From positions 40,092,602 through 40,156,601 of the forward strand of contig OY783191.1 of the NCBI GenBank assembly GCA_963678675.1: a stretch of DNA of 64,000 nt. The letters run 5' to 3'. The position numbers were made by a program, and so were the translations under genes. Origin of the DNA: Xiphydria camelus (lineage: Eukaryota; Arthropoda; Insecta; Hymenoptera; Xiphydriidae). This document shows positions 52,401 to 64,000 of the stretch, piece after piece (position 1 is the stretch's first letter; each line of letters opens with the position of its first letter). The notes under the pieces were generated by a model that was not told the DNA's origin, ran no database searches, and saw nothing but the letters and a program-made list of their open reading frames with translations.

Positions 52401-55400
52401 CAAGCGATCTTACCGCTCTACCGATGTAAGGCATGTGGTATGCGACGGGAAGGACCAGGGCACGCGAGCCGTCGAGGAAACCCGGGTTCGCTGGGCGAAA
52501 CGTCGAGATGTTTCAGTCACTGACAATGAGAGAATTTCTTGTGGTTCCCAAGATACGATCGCAAGCGCGTAATAAATAACGCGGAACCGATAAAACTCCC
52601 GTGCGTACTTTTTCCGGGGAAGCGATCGACTTTTCACTTTTCCATCGCGGACAAAGTTACACTCTCCCTTTCCAGTACTTATCTATCCTGTAGCACGTGC
52701 CACGGACTGGTGGGTCGGTACTCCGCAGAGGCTTTTATAGTAGCGTTGCTTTCTCAGACACAAGCGCGAATTGGGTGCGTGTGCGCGGGAGGCGCCGTAC
52801 CGACGTGTCTGCAGCACGTGTGTGCCTCACATGTCACCGATAGGGGCGTACGGTCGTTCTACGCGTGCAGAGCGAGTATACGGTATGCAGCAGCAGCGCG
52901 CGCGAGACTATACAAAACGCAACGAGTGCGTTGAATTCGGGTATCTTCCTGTAGGTTGATAATTAGTTGTGTTTATTTCTTCTTCTTCTTTCCCGTTAAA
53001 CGTCTCGATAAGACCGTACACGATTTTTCCACAAGCTATCTCGCAAGGAGATCCGTGCGGCGGTGGAAACGTTTGTTCAAATTCAGGCTACCTGCAGGCA
53101 CAAATGCGTATTTACGTGGGTCGAGGGTTTTTTTTAAAAGCGCACGGTAATAGCTTTTCTAAATGCTCCGACTGTACGGACCAAGGACACTCGAGGAAAG
53201 CAAATACTTATGCATGTGTGCTCTGATGCTAATGACTCTCGATTTCCGATACGGATATCGCTATACGGTACGATAAACGCGCGCGTAGAGAATAAATTTT
53301 GACGAAATTGCACCTTTCACACTCGGTGGACGGTCACCGATGGAACATTAATTTGTTATATCGCGATATGGCACGGTATACTCGCATCGCGGTGCAGAAA
53401 TATCAGTGACATTTTTTAAAAGAGGCGGCGTTCGTGCGCACACACGCGAAGGCTCCGATAGGCCCTTTCGCTTTACGGGGTTCTCACGCGTGAGTCATCG
53501 CAAAGGCAAGCTGCGAGAAGGTTCTACGGTTGATCGAAGAAGCGTCTCTCGCGTCTTCCTTATTCATCCTACAACGTCATCCCATCGAGTCAGCTCATGT
53601 TTAACTCGTACGCGAACTCCTATTATCCCGCGTAGGTTCAGCGCGAGGTCCGTCACGTACACCCGAATAACAGAGGCGAGTCCACGTTTTCCTTCTTTTC
53701 GCGCTAAACGTCTCGCAACCTCCGTGTTGCTCGAGATTACGTGACGAAAATATGCGATTCTGATCTCTCGTCAGAGAAACGACAAAGTCGAGCGGGAGCG
53801 GAAGAGATGCCGCGCTCGGTATTGCTGCTTTACATATGATAACCGGCGGAAAAGTGATAAAAATCGTCGGCGCGCGAAGTCTCGACGTGGAAAAATATCG
53901 AGTTTCGAAAGGTTAACGAAAACTGTTACATACGAGAATAACCGCACGAGTCCGCAAACTCATGCATAGGTATGCGCGCAACGAAGGTATACCCGTGAGT
54001 GTAGAGTACAGGTAGACGCTACTCTTGCGGCATAATGAGAATTTACATACGCTTCTACGCACGCCCGTGCAAATATTTCTATAATACGCATACATATATG
54101 CGCGTGTGCAAACGGCATACATGCACACATAAATACACAACGCCGTATAATGACGCGCGTCGCACATGACAATATTCAGGGGCGATGCAAAGTCACTCGT
54201 CGTCGCACCCTTCCTCTTCCGCCTATAATACAGTAAAATTGTTGTTTGTGAAAAAAAAATTCCGGACAAGCTTATTTTTTCAGGGTTTGTCAGCGACTGT
54301 CTCCTAAGTGTAAAATTAGCAAAATCGGAAACTTTTTGAAAACCGCCCCCAGGGGTTCAATAAACGACCGCTAAGTCCGGAAATAATAAATTTATAAACA
54401 ACTTTCATAAGACAAAGTAACAGAGAATGTTCTTATGTACAATTTCAGTCTAATAATTTTGTTATAGCATAATTTTCAAAAGAAACAACCCCTGTTCCTC
54501 AAAAGTCCAAGGGAAAAGTTTCCGATTTTGCTAATTTTACACTTAGGAGACAGTCGCTGACAAACCCTGAAAAAATCAGCTTGTCCGGATTTCTTTTTTC
54601 ACGCTATGTACGGAGATACAATTTTACTGTATTACTATCTAAACCCCGCGATTGCGTAGAACGCGACCGAGTCCGTACGCGTACCCGCAATAGCCTAGAC
54701 GACTATCCGCGGAGGCACGACTGCCGATAAGCCGATCGCGTTCCGTCCCCCGCACCTACAATCGCGACTTCGATGCACTTTGCTCTTCGCGTAATTTTAC
54801 CCGGAACACTCATTGGTCGGACGTCGGAACGTAGACATTTTCGGCTCGTCTTTCAAACGCACGCCTATGTAATTCGAGGAATTTTTTCTCGGGTTTCACG
54901 GGAATCTACCTGGCATAGGAATGCAACCCCTGTACGGACAAAGACGGTGGAAGATGTACCGCTTTCAGTCGCAATATCAATGTCCCTCCCCTCTCCTCCG
55001 TTACGATAACAGATTAAAAGTGGGAGCATTCCCCCGCCACAGGTGACGAGGAAAGAACACGCGATTTCATTGGATGAGGTGCCCGTGACGAGCCTCCGAT
55101 TCTCGTCCGGGTATAAAAAATCTTATTCGCGTAGCACAGAGCAAAGGGTAAAGCGTAGCCATGGCGAACGTGGAATTTTATCCGAAGGGATTGCGCAGCG
55201 AATCGACCTTTGCGCGCGTGGCGATGGGGAGTACTGATTTACGATTCGCGAACTGGTCGGGTTCCCATCAAGTGCAACAAAAAAATCAAACTCCGCGTCG
55301 GAAGATTCCACGCTGCGCGTAGCGACGGGAACGTTCTTCGACTCCGATAAGCGTATATGATTTGCAAGTTTTTATCAGTATTTAACGGGGAAACCGTGCT

Positions 55401-58400
55401 GCGAATGTATGACGAATCTCACACGTTGACCCGGCAGGAAATTGGAAATTTCGGCGCCTGTGGGCTGAGCGGAAATCGCTTCGGAGAACAAGCCGGAGCG
55501 TAGATGGGTGCGTCCGTGTATACTTGTGGTTGTAACCCCGAAGTTGCGTAGCGTGTACGCAAAGCACTCATACGACGTTGAAATGTCTTCCCCTCCTCTC
55601 AACAATTTCCTCCCCACCATTCCCCCACCATTACCGACCAACGTCATCAGCTTGCGCGCTATCTTTCAGTAGTACAGATGCAACGGCTGCTCCATCGGAG
55701 GCGAAGGCTCGACCGCCGTGGAACGCCGCTATTGGTCGAGCGACGGTCGAGCCTCCGGAACGCAGCTGTATACTAAAAATAGCTCTACGCGTCTGTCCGC
55801 ACGTATGGAGAATTTCGGAGCGTTTTTCGTTCCGCGCTTTTTTTTTGTACGGGAGATTTTGCTAACATTAACCCCGATACGCACGCTCTGTACTTGCTAA
55901 TTGCCTCGCGGCTCCGTTACAAAGAGGTCCATTTTTGCAATCGCGTGAAAAAGGAACGTGTAATGAAATGATAAAATACACGGGAAAAAGGCACTTTCTT
56001 GATATTACGCGGAAAGTTATACATTTCGATGCTATTTCCAAGTTTATATTATTTCGATGAATTTTTTTTTTTTACGAAAATGTTCCAATTTTATCGGAGC
56101 CCATCGTCTCATCGAACGCATCACGGATGCTGAGAATTCAGTCACATCACCGTGTCTACTTCTCCTTTTAATCTGTCGCGGCTAGTGGCACCCCACAGAC
56201 GCGATACGTATCGTCGGCTCGTCGACGATTTTAGGAGCTAAACTTTAGCACGGAAATCTATAAGTACGCACGTCAAGTTCAATGGAACGCTTTGCCGAAG
56301 TACGCGGATATTCCAAGCGCGGCTAGAGGTGAATGGATAGAGGGCGTGTGCTCGGAGAAGTTACAATCACGTGAGGAGGAGGAAACGAGAAGTCGATGCC
56401 AGCCGTTTAAACGCGATGCGCTCTGACGATTAGACGAGCGATGCCGCGATGCAGAGCCGGGTGTACTCGTATAGCGACGTCGCGCGTCGCTCGCGCTCCG
56501 AGCGGGGTTACCGTTTTATTTCACGCATTCGACTAGTATACCTACATGTACGTAGCTGCGGTTGAAAATGGAAGCTGTAAACCGCAGTGTTCCTTCCTGT
56601 ACTTTGGTCTACATGATCGGTCGGAGGATACCACGTTGAGCGAAACGTGACGTCAGGAGTAACGTCGGGTATTCCGAGATGTTTTACTGCGAAGAGAGTT
56701 CCTCCGCGAACTCAACATTTGACTCTCGTCTAAAACGGTTTCCGATCAACGAGAGACCTCGTCCGTCGCCCGTTTGAAAGTCAGTCTCGCTCCTTGAAAC
56801 CCGATTGCGTATATCGAGCTAATTATTCCGTTCTGTTTCTACCGCACCTGATTGCTCGAACAATTCTGTGTGTGTCAGTATCGCATCAACCAAGGTGAAA
56901 ATTAATCGAAACGCGAGAATGCACGCGGGAGCATCAGCACAGGAGCACGATTTACCGACGCGACGCGCACACTTGACGAACTTTCACATATTCCATCCGC
57001 GTTACGAGGCGAAGCCACGGTGTCCGCGGCTACTATTTCGAATCCCGATTCCCCGCCGCGAGTATTTTCTTCGTTTCGGTGGAGTTGCAACGTATTTATG
57101 CGAGGCGCGATAAAATAGCGAGGACGAGAATTTCCATAAAGTTGCAGCACTCCGTCCTACTTTGCCAGTGTTTTTCTAACACCTGCGCAATTAACTCGAT
57201 AAACGAGTATTGTGCCTAGAGGAATATCATCGTTACCCCCCCGCGTGTGATGTCTTCCGCGCTTATTCAGCTGTTAAGCAATTGTGACACGTCGTGGAAG
57301 CGGCTACAGGTACGAAAAGTTATTCCCTTCGTTTTCGCATATCCAGTCGCGTATCAAGAGACACGGTAGTGTCTCGCGGCATGTTCGTTCATCGCAGCAT
57401 CGCAGCACCCGTGTCTCTTTACAGGGGAAAGATGTCTGCCCTCTTCACCCCTCAATTTTTACATCGAATTTTCTCAATAAATATATGTTTATAACCAAAA
57501 CTATGCTTAGTTACGCCATATAAATTGATTATTCTCTATTGATAGAGACCAGAGTAAATGTTATAAGTTACATATTAACAGAGAGATATGTATATACGTA
57601 CGTCGGCGAGACAAAGAGACATCGCATGCAAATCGATACGCGACTGGATATTTTTGGACAGATGCCGTTCGACAGAGACGTAACCTGTTAACTATTGAAG
57701 TACCTGTTTGTACAGTGGTTTTTCGTTGATCAAAAAAGCGGTCTTTTGAGATCTTTTTGTCGAGAATTCAGATTCGACGATTCTTCCGGGTGGATGAAAA
57801 TCGGACAATCGTCGGTGGAATGCGGCGATGACTTTTTCGGAGCACGTCGCGGAGAAAATATTGGATTATTTTTCGGAGGTGCGCTTTAACGTTTATAATG
57901 AAATTTAAACAATCTTGTCTGATATTCAATTCAATATATCGCGCTACGTCGCGATAGTTTGAAGGTTTTCGTAATCTTCCCTTTTCTCTGTTTTCTCTAA
58001 TAATGTAATCCATAGGAGGGAAAAAGAATTACTCTCTCTCTCGATCACCGTGAACGAAGATTGCGAAAGAACGCGAAGTCCGCCAGATACCTGTACCCAG
58101 ACGCGTTGTTATTATAAGCAGTAAAGAATCAAGCGGCGAGACTCCGCATGGAAGAGGAAGCGCAGTCCTTCGCTCAATTGAAGTAATTATTCCGATAGTG
58201 CGGTTCCGCTTTGTCGCATCTTCTTATGTTTATTCTCAAGAATTATTGCACCGCGAACCCATTAAACCGAGCCGTTCGTAACGCTGTATTTCGTAAACAA
58301 ATCCAGATGTCAATCGAGCGGTACAGTCGCAATGCGTGGGAGTGTGCTTCCCTTCGCGATAAGCTTGTCTGATCTACCGCGAGGTTGGTGAAAAAAAAAA

Positions 58401-61400
58401 TTAGGGTCAACGCGCGTTCAGCCCACGATCATTGTCGACGAGAAAATTGATGCGCCAGAGCGAATATTTGAGTTACAACGACGTCCACTTTTGTCGCGAT
58501 TATCTCGTTATCCAGACAAGTTTCGGCTACATTGCCACAGGGCTTTTTTGTACATCGAAATGTCAACTTCGAGAAAGTATAATACCAATTTGAACCAAAA
58601 TTCGTAGATCACGAGATAATCGCAGTCGAAGCAGAGATTTCGGGAAGCTTCTTGACTCAACTCCACCTCATCCCAAGTCCCCGGGGAAATCTTTGAAATG
58701 ACGTACGACTGATGCGTTACCTTCGTCCACTTCCTGCCCATCTTGAAGATACGCCAAAAAGAAACCAGCACTCTTCCTCTCCTACGTCTCCTTCCCCGCT
58801 TCTCTTCGTTTTCCCCGTGAAAATATTCACTCTCTCTCGCACCGCACCGAGTCTCGCGACGAATAAAGACAGCGAACCGACGCGCGCTCTCGTTCGTACA
58901 GCCGTTTTCTCTGTTTCGAGGAAAGCGTCCAACACCGTTCACGCGTGGACTCACGCCGGGGGTGAACTTTCGCTTTACGCCCGAAAAAAGGATCGCCTCC
59001 AAATTTTCCGTAATCGCGCGTACCAGATGCTCGTACGAGACGCGGAGCGATTTCTCTCGTCCCACGATAATTGCCGGAAGAACGCGCGCCGCCGACGGAC
59101 TGTGTCACTCTAGCGCGACATGAGTTTCGCGCGAGCTTTCGTCGAGTCCTGCTCCGTCCGGGACACACGCGTTTGCCCGCCTATCCCGAGCGAGTGAAGG
59201 CGCGAAAGGAGCGACGCGGCGGACTCTGCGAATCGGCAGTGCTCGCTGAGCACACGCGTTCAATGCGGCGAAACCACCAGGGGCGAGAGCAGCCGCGGGT
59301 GCCGGTTTGACTGTATATATAGTTTGTGTACAATTTCTGTTCACGGTTATACGGCCGAATTCGTGCGCCCGTTCGTGCGTCCTCCCGTCACTGGCGAGCA
59401 CCGGACGCGGCCTGTTAATGACAGTGACTGTCATGACGTTTCAATTTGACAATTACGTATATTGGACCGGCGAGTGTGATGCGATGCCGGGAGAGCCGCG
59501 ACAAGAAGCTCGCGCGTCTTGTCGCCGAAACGCGTGGCGCGAGACGTTTCCGCTGACTGGAAGCGCTTTTCGCACGGCAGATCGGATACCGATACCGTGT
59601 GATAAAACCTGGCCGTAGAGTGCATAATAAACCCGAGAAATGTCCATTAAATCGCGTTAAATTACGGGTAGACGCGTGTTAAACGATTGAACGCAACAAT
59701 GTTTGAGAAGGTACGAGGTCCAAAGATTCCGTGAAAGTAAATGCAGAACACGGGACGCGTGAGTCGGTGTGTGCTCGCGGGTCTCGCGCACGTCAATAGT
59801 CCGTGTAAACGATTCATCGGACCTCGTTGATTTTATTATCCGTTGTATTTGACATCACGTCGCCGTAAATCGCGCTCGCGAATTGGTGGACTCTCAAAAA
59901 TGCTCGTAACGTCGATTTTTAACGATCCGCAAATATCGCGCGCGCTTATAGACAGCACACTCCGGATACAATTATTACGTACTCGCTGCAAAGGAAAAGT
60001 CGACGGGTGTGTTTCTGCGATACGTACATACCTCGTCCCCGGATCTGCCGGTTACGTGTCCGATAGTCTGAGGACAGGGGCCAATTCGAAATAGAATCGA
60101 ACAAAGGATGCGTATTCGGAGCTCAAAATGTCCCTCGACCGGATGTAAATCGTCGCGGTGGCGTATTATCTCTCAATGAGAGAGTTAAATTCGATTCACG
60201 GGGTCGGATTGCTATGCGCCGTGACGCGGCTAGTGACGATCGCTCTGCTCATGTTGCGTTGGTCGTCGAGAGCTCGATAGAAGTGACAAACGAGCTGCGG
60301 GAGTTTCCCAGTCCTGAACTGTACAAACTTTCCTGGATAATCCAACGAGAATGCGAAGACGAGTTCGGTTGAAGTAGAAAAAAATTGCTCCGATGACCCG
60401 TTAATACTCGCGACCTTGCAGCGAGGAATGTATGCATGTCAGTCTTAATTGAAGAAGTAGATAATTATCGCAGCATTAATTTCGTCCCGCTCCAAGCATC
60501 GTATGGTATGTATCGAACACGCGTGTTAATGGATAATATCTATAGAGGCGAAGATGCGTGTAGCGGATATCGGTATAGATTATTCGACCGATTGGACGAC
60601 TAAACTCGTTCGATCCCGATTAGCGCTGCCGAGCTAATCAGCGGCCGTCGAAGATAAACGATCGTACTAAATAGGTTTTTCGCGCTTGCATATACGCGAG
60701 GGTGAAATGGTATGCGCGACCCTTTTTATCGCGACGGCTGCGCGCTCAGTGAAAGGTCGCCGTGCAGGTCTATTACCGGTATTCGTTATTGCCGGTTCGG
60801 TGAACGCGCGTGATTATACATATACATATGTATACATGGGGTTCAGGGAAAATTAGTTATTTCAGACCGGAACGCGCGCGATATTCGTAGGATTCACGGT
60901 CGACGTCAAATCGAGGCGATATTCTCGAAGCGGGCATCTACGCATCGATGAAAATATTTCCCATACGGTACAATGGTACCGGCGACCTCGATACGCGCGT
61001 TTTTTCATCCCCGTCGCGCAGTCGCTGCTGCGCATTAACCCTAGAATACTAATATGTTGTAATTCTTACGACGCTTCTAATAGAACTACGTATAAAGAAA
61101 AACACATTAGTATTCTAGGGCTAATATCAACCGCGGGTCGACGGGATTGTATTTGCATTGAAAAGGAGACACAACAGAAGCAGTCAATGCTTATAGGAGC
61201 GATAGCGTGCGACATGTATCGTACATATGTAGGTATCTAGCGCGATTCGAACGAGGAGAGAGACGCATCCGAATCGCATTTCTAAAATTAGGTAGAATCA
61301 CGTCGGCCGGATGCCGGGGGCATCGCGTGTATCGCAATTGTCCGGAATTTCTTGAAATTTCGAGCAGACAAAGCCACGGATGAAGTTTGCACGGATGCGA

Positions 61401-62519
61401 GTCATTCGTAACGCGACTCGTCAGTGCGGCGAGAGCAGAAGCGACGTTTGAAGGTCGTCCTCTTATCGTTGGGCGCAAGTGGAGTCACATTGCACTCTGA
61501 GCGGGGTGCTCATCGCTACGTAATATCTCGCTCTTCAACCCCCCATTATCTCCTCAGCCGTGAACTTCGGGACGAAGTTTGTATGGAACTTTTTCCAAGA
61601 TCTCACATCGGTCTACGAAAAAGTTCTCTACCTACATGCCCGAAAGGTTTGCGGATGAGGAGATAATCGCCGTTTAGAAGAGAAAACTGATATCGATTTC
61701 TATTCGTCATTTCAATTTATCATATTTTTGCAATGTTCCGATTTGAAATATCCTCTCCAGACTTTTCTCAGCGTTCGAGCGCGAATTTAACGACAATAGG
61801 AGAATCCTCGCTCATACGCGCTGCACTTTTCCGCGTGGCGGCGCAACGACGATCGATGCTCTTACGCTCGTAGCGGGATTCGCCCGATAACGAGTGCTAC
61901 CGCCCGTATGTGTGCGTACAAATTTATACGCACGCATACGGGTGCGCGCGCTGCGTCCTTTCGTTGAACTTTCAAAGGCTGTACAACGCGCATTGAAGAT
62001 CGCGCGGTAATTGTGACGGAGCTGGGTTAGGAATGTTCGTGTCGCGTACGCGATATTCCGTCGACGGCGAAATAGATGCGGGGGGCGTTGCAGCGATCGC
62101 GATTGCCGATGCGTGTGGTACTCACCAAATCTTTATCCCTGTTTGTCGTCTGCGTGAGGGGAAAAATGAGAAAAATGCACGTGGATTAGTATCGGGTGGA
62201 TGTATTTGTTGAAGAATCAGGAAAATTTAAAGGCGTTTTAGAATCTCTCAGACGTCGTTAGCCTAGATGCATTTGAACACAGGTATTTGCAAAGACAACA
62301 GATTTCTTAAACGCGTATTATATAATATATCACTACCTGCTTCGGCGGAGTCGGAGTCAACGCCGTGGGCGTCGATGGCTGCTGCTTCTGAATGTCTTCC
62401 CTCGACTGAAGCGAACAGTGGATTAAGGATTACATGGATCGAAGCCAGGCTGATTAATCACAGGAGCCGTGTTATCGCGAACTCTCGCATCTCGAATACT
62501 CTACCTTTTCGCGCTCCAT
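49444..62519 (-). CDS. Glut1: Facilitative glucose transporter Glut1 (class I)
   Basis: Glut1 moves glucose down its gradient through the plasma membrane. Six coding exons are read on the minus strand: 62519-62505, 62405-62337, 51213-51115, 50930-50366, 50275-49875 and 49791-49444. They give 498 residues, close to the 492 of human GLUT1. The first two exons, MEREK and [20 protein letters not shown] plus PKQ, form a short cytoplasmic tail. Twelve membrane helices follow, starting [19 protein letters not shown]. Family marks present are GRKGG after helix 2, [18 protein letters not shown], the class I sugar-selectivity motif [16 protein letters not shown] and PETKN. An N-glycosylation sequon (ENRT) sits in the first outer loop. 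The main body is certain. The two 5' exons, 11.1 kb away, are supported by phase, donor and acceptor sites and coding composition. Other first exons inside the large intron are likely. Confidence 0.92.
54231..54629. mobile_element. Mariner-type MITE with long inverted repeats
   Basis: The element begins CAGTAAAATTG and ends CAATTTTACTG, with TA on both sides as the duplicated target. The arms are over 100 bases long and nearly identical. Both contain TCCGGACAAGCT, then TTTTTTCAGGGTTTGTCAGC and CTAAGTGTAAAATTAGC. The core of about 130 bases has no coding potential. A TA target and CAGT termini fit the Tc1/mariner superfamily. The element lies inside the large Glut1 intron. Confidence 0.88.
61039..61120. 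mobile_element. Tiny piggyBac-type MITE
   Basis: The ends are CCCTAGAATACTAATATG and CATTAGTATTCTAGGG, in opposite orientation with one mismatch. The left flank is TTAA and the right flank CTAA, so the usual TTAA target duplication has one change. CCCTAG termini with TTAA are the mark of piggyBac elements. At 82 bp it is non-autonomous. Confidence 0.72.
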
Positions 62520-63084
62520 GTCCGCAGGGCCGCTTGAAAATAACAGAACACACATCGCGTTAGTTCGAAATGCGCGTAAAGTCGCGCGTACGGGATGTAA
62601 GTTAGGCGATTTTGCGTAAACGCGAGTGCCGGTTCGGTGTGTGTCGATAAGATTTTTCTCTCCTCCCCAAAATATCGTTTCCGACGAAAGTCGCATCGAC
62701 ACTTGGTCGTTTCTTTATTTCAATCTTACGAATGGTATCGTTGCACTTTTCCTCGGTGCATCGCATTTTTTTTCCACATGATGCATCTCGCTATCGGAGT
62801 CCAGCCGACCGCGTCATCGAGGACGCGACATTGAGAGAGCGACGGACCTATGCTGGACGCGCGAATGAAAAAGGTCAACGAGACGACGTGACGCGACGTG
62901 CCGTCATTCTTCGCATTCGATATCTAAACGAAGCGAGCGTCTCGATTTCGCAAAGTCGCGTCGCGATCTGTGACGCGTCAAATTCGTTGATTTTCGTCAT
63001 GCGCGGATGAACGTACCACTTGTATACGATTTCGACCGTATATGTGTGCGACGTACGTCTCTGATAACGATCTCTCGCCATTTA

Positions 63085-63435
63085 GGCCCGCTGCACACGT
63101 TCGTCTTTTAACCGTGCGGTACAGCTGCGGTGCCGGAATTGCGGTCGGTGATACCATAGATAGATTGTAGCGCTGCACACACACCTCCGATGACGTTGCG
63201 GCGCCGTGCGTTCCTCTTGCGGCAGTTTTTCGCCGCAGTTCCCCACGACACCGCAACGATACCGCACACGCACCTCTGGCTTCTCAGTACTTTCCCGTCT
63301 ATAGAGTGCATTGAATTGCTGCGGCAACGCAGTGGCACCGCAACGACGTGTGCACCGGGACTGATATCACCAACCGCAATTCCGGCACCGCAGCGATACC
63401 GCACGGTTAAAAGACGGACGTGTGTGCAGCGGGCC
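63085..63435. mobile_element. Harbinger-type MITE
   Basis: Terminal inverted repeats of about 70 bases start GGCCCGCTGCACAC and end GTGTGCAGCGGGCC. Both contain TTTTAACCGTGCGGTA and TGCCGGAATTGCGGT in opposite orientations. TTA flanks both sides (63082-63084 and 63436-63438), as a three-base target duplication should. TTA targets fit the PIF/Harbinger superfamily. The interior is CG-rich, non-coding and repeats short GCGGTGCCG-like units. Confidence 0.85.
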
Positions 63436-63526
63436 TTAAGGTTTCTCGAGCGGTACAGGGGCTTTTTCCCTGCTAAAAGTTAGTCCACCGAAGTACAGTA
63501 ACACTCTAAAGTATGTTCTTCGTGCG

Positions 63527-63635
63527 ATGTGGCGACAATGTTTGACGTACAGTAGTATGTGTGTATCTGTGAGTTCAAAAATGGAGCCCAAAACATCTGG
63601 TCATGCATCTGTACGTCATGCAACGTTGCCACATT
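63527..63635. repeat. Diverged inverted repeat
   Basis: ATGTGGCGACAATG followed by TGACGTACAG is answered about 60 bases later by CTGTACGTCA and GCAACGTTGCCACAT in the opposite orientation. The arms are about 26 bases with a few mismatches. It is probably an old short MITE, though an RNA hairpin cannot be excluded. Confidence 0.5.
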
Positions 63636-64000
63636 GACTTATCAAAGATTAAATTTATAAGGAACAATTAATAAAAAAATAACGGGCTTCTTAATGAACG
63701 TGAAAATCGGTATAGATGATTTTAGTTCATTAAACTTGCTGTTCAAAAGATTTCAGAATTTTTTCACTATTTTTCTCAGAAATATCGCGGTTTGTTGGTT
63801 GTAACCCATAAGAACACGTGTTATTTTGTTATTCAAAAATCTTTGCAACGAGCTTCTTAAAAGACTCGAAAGTTTAACTGAATTTTTTTTACTTCAATCT
63901 ACCGAATGCAATCATTTTCAAGCATTTCTCACTATTTTTAGTATAACGCTCGAGAAACCTTATAACATCCGTAGATTATCGTTCCACCGTGATATCTCGC

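Larger units (their letters stand above)
51214..62336. other. Large Glut1 intron (11.1 kb)
   Basis: This stretch separates the short N-terminal exons from the transporter core. It is rich in CG dinucleotides, contains two MITE-like elements, and has many overlapping frames on both strands that follow base composition rather than coding. The most CG-dense part, 58700-59640, may be an alternative promoter. I could not support any nested gene. Confidence 0.6.
62520..64000. other. Glut1 upstream region with MITEs
   Basis: This holds the probable Glut1 5' leader and promoter just right of 62519, and then two inverted-repeat elements. No other gene is seen up to the end of the window. Confidence 0.6.

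Noticed and set aside
58508..59434. Frames of 185, 113 and 109 codons on the minus strand and 133 on the plus strand
   Set aside because: All overlap each other in a CG-dense part of the Glut1 intron, which makes stop codons rare; none resembles a protein.

Overview
The window is nuclear DNA of an insect, most likely a hymenopteran (ant, wasp or bee). Every recognisable gene is a spliced animal gene whose closest remembered counterparts are insect proteins. Introns are short and AT-rich (about 60-500 bp), apart from one of 11 kb. The non-coding DNA alternates between AT-rich stretches and stretches rich in CG dinucleotides. The order assignment is an inference from overall character, not from a diagnostic marker.

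Layout, left to right. Positions 1-6644 hold no gene I can support. PATL1, the mRNA-decapping/P-body factor PAT1, lies at 6645-9922 (+). A 6-kb AT-rich gap follows. An AT-hook protein with an acidic tail lies at 15871-17945 (-). A dense cluster occupies 19064-26838: cleavage stimulation factor 50 kDa subunit (CstF50, -) stands head-to-head with RNase P/MRP subunit Rpp20 (+). The single-exon TMEM203 gene follows Rpp20 after only 106 bases. Next comes a ten-exon seven-pass membrane protein resembling PRRT3/PRRT4 that carries a run of RRxS motifs. After a 3.3-kb gap, shuttle craft/NFX1 (30106-34634, -) and the acetyltransferase KAT2A/Gcn5 (35688-38534, +) form a second head-to-head pair. A four-exon muscle-type actin lies at 40697-42199 (+), with a TATA box. 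The dosage-compensation/MOF scaffold MSL1 lies at 44234-46502 (-). The class I glucose transporter Glut1 (49444-62519, -) fills most of the last third. Its two tiny 5' coding exons sit 11.1 kb upstream of the exon that begins the transporter fold.

Most of these genes are housekeeping factors for RNA metabolism (PATL1, CstF50, Rpp20) and chromatin or transcription (KAT2A, MSL1, NFX1). They share no pathway arrangement beyond shared promoters. MSL1 organises the MOF acetyltransferase complex and KAT2A is the SAGA/ADA acetyltransferase, so two histone-acetylation genes lie about 6 kb apart, probably by chance.

The most interesting structure outside genes is a set of small inverted-repeat elements in the right third: a 399-bp mariner-type MITE, a 351-bp Harbinger-type MITE and an 82-bp piggyBac-type element. 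There is also a precursor-miRNA-like hairpin upstream of PATL1. I found no CRISPR array, rRNA gene, convincing tRNA or virus-like gene.
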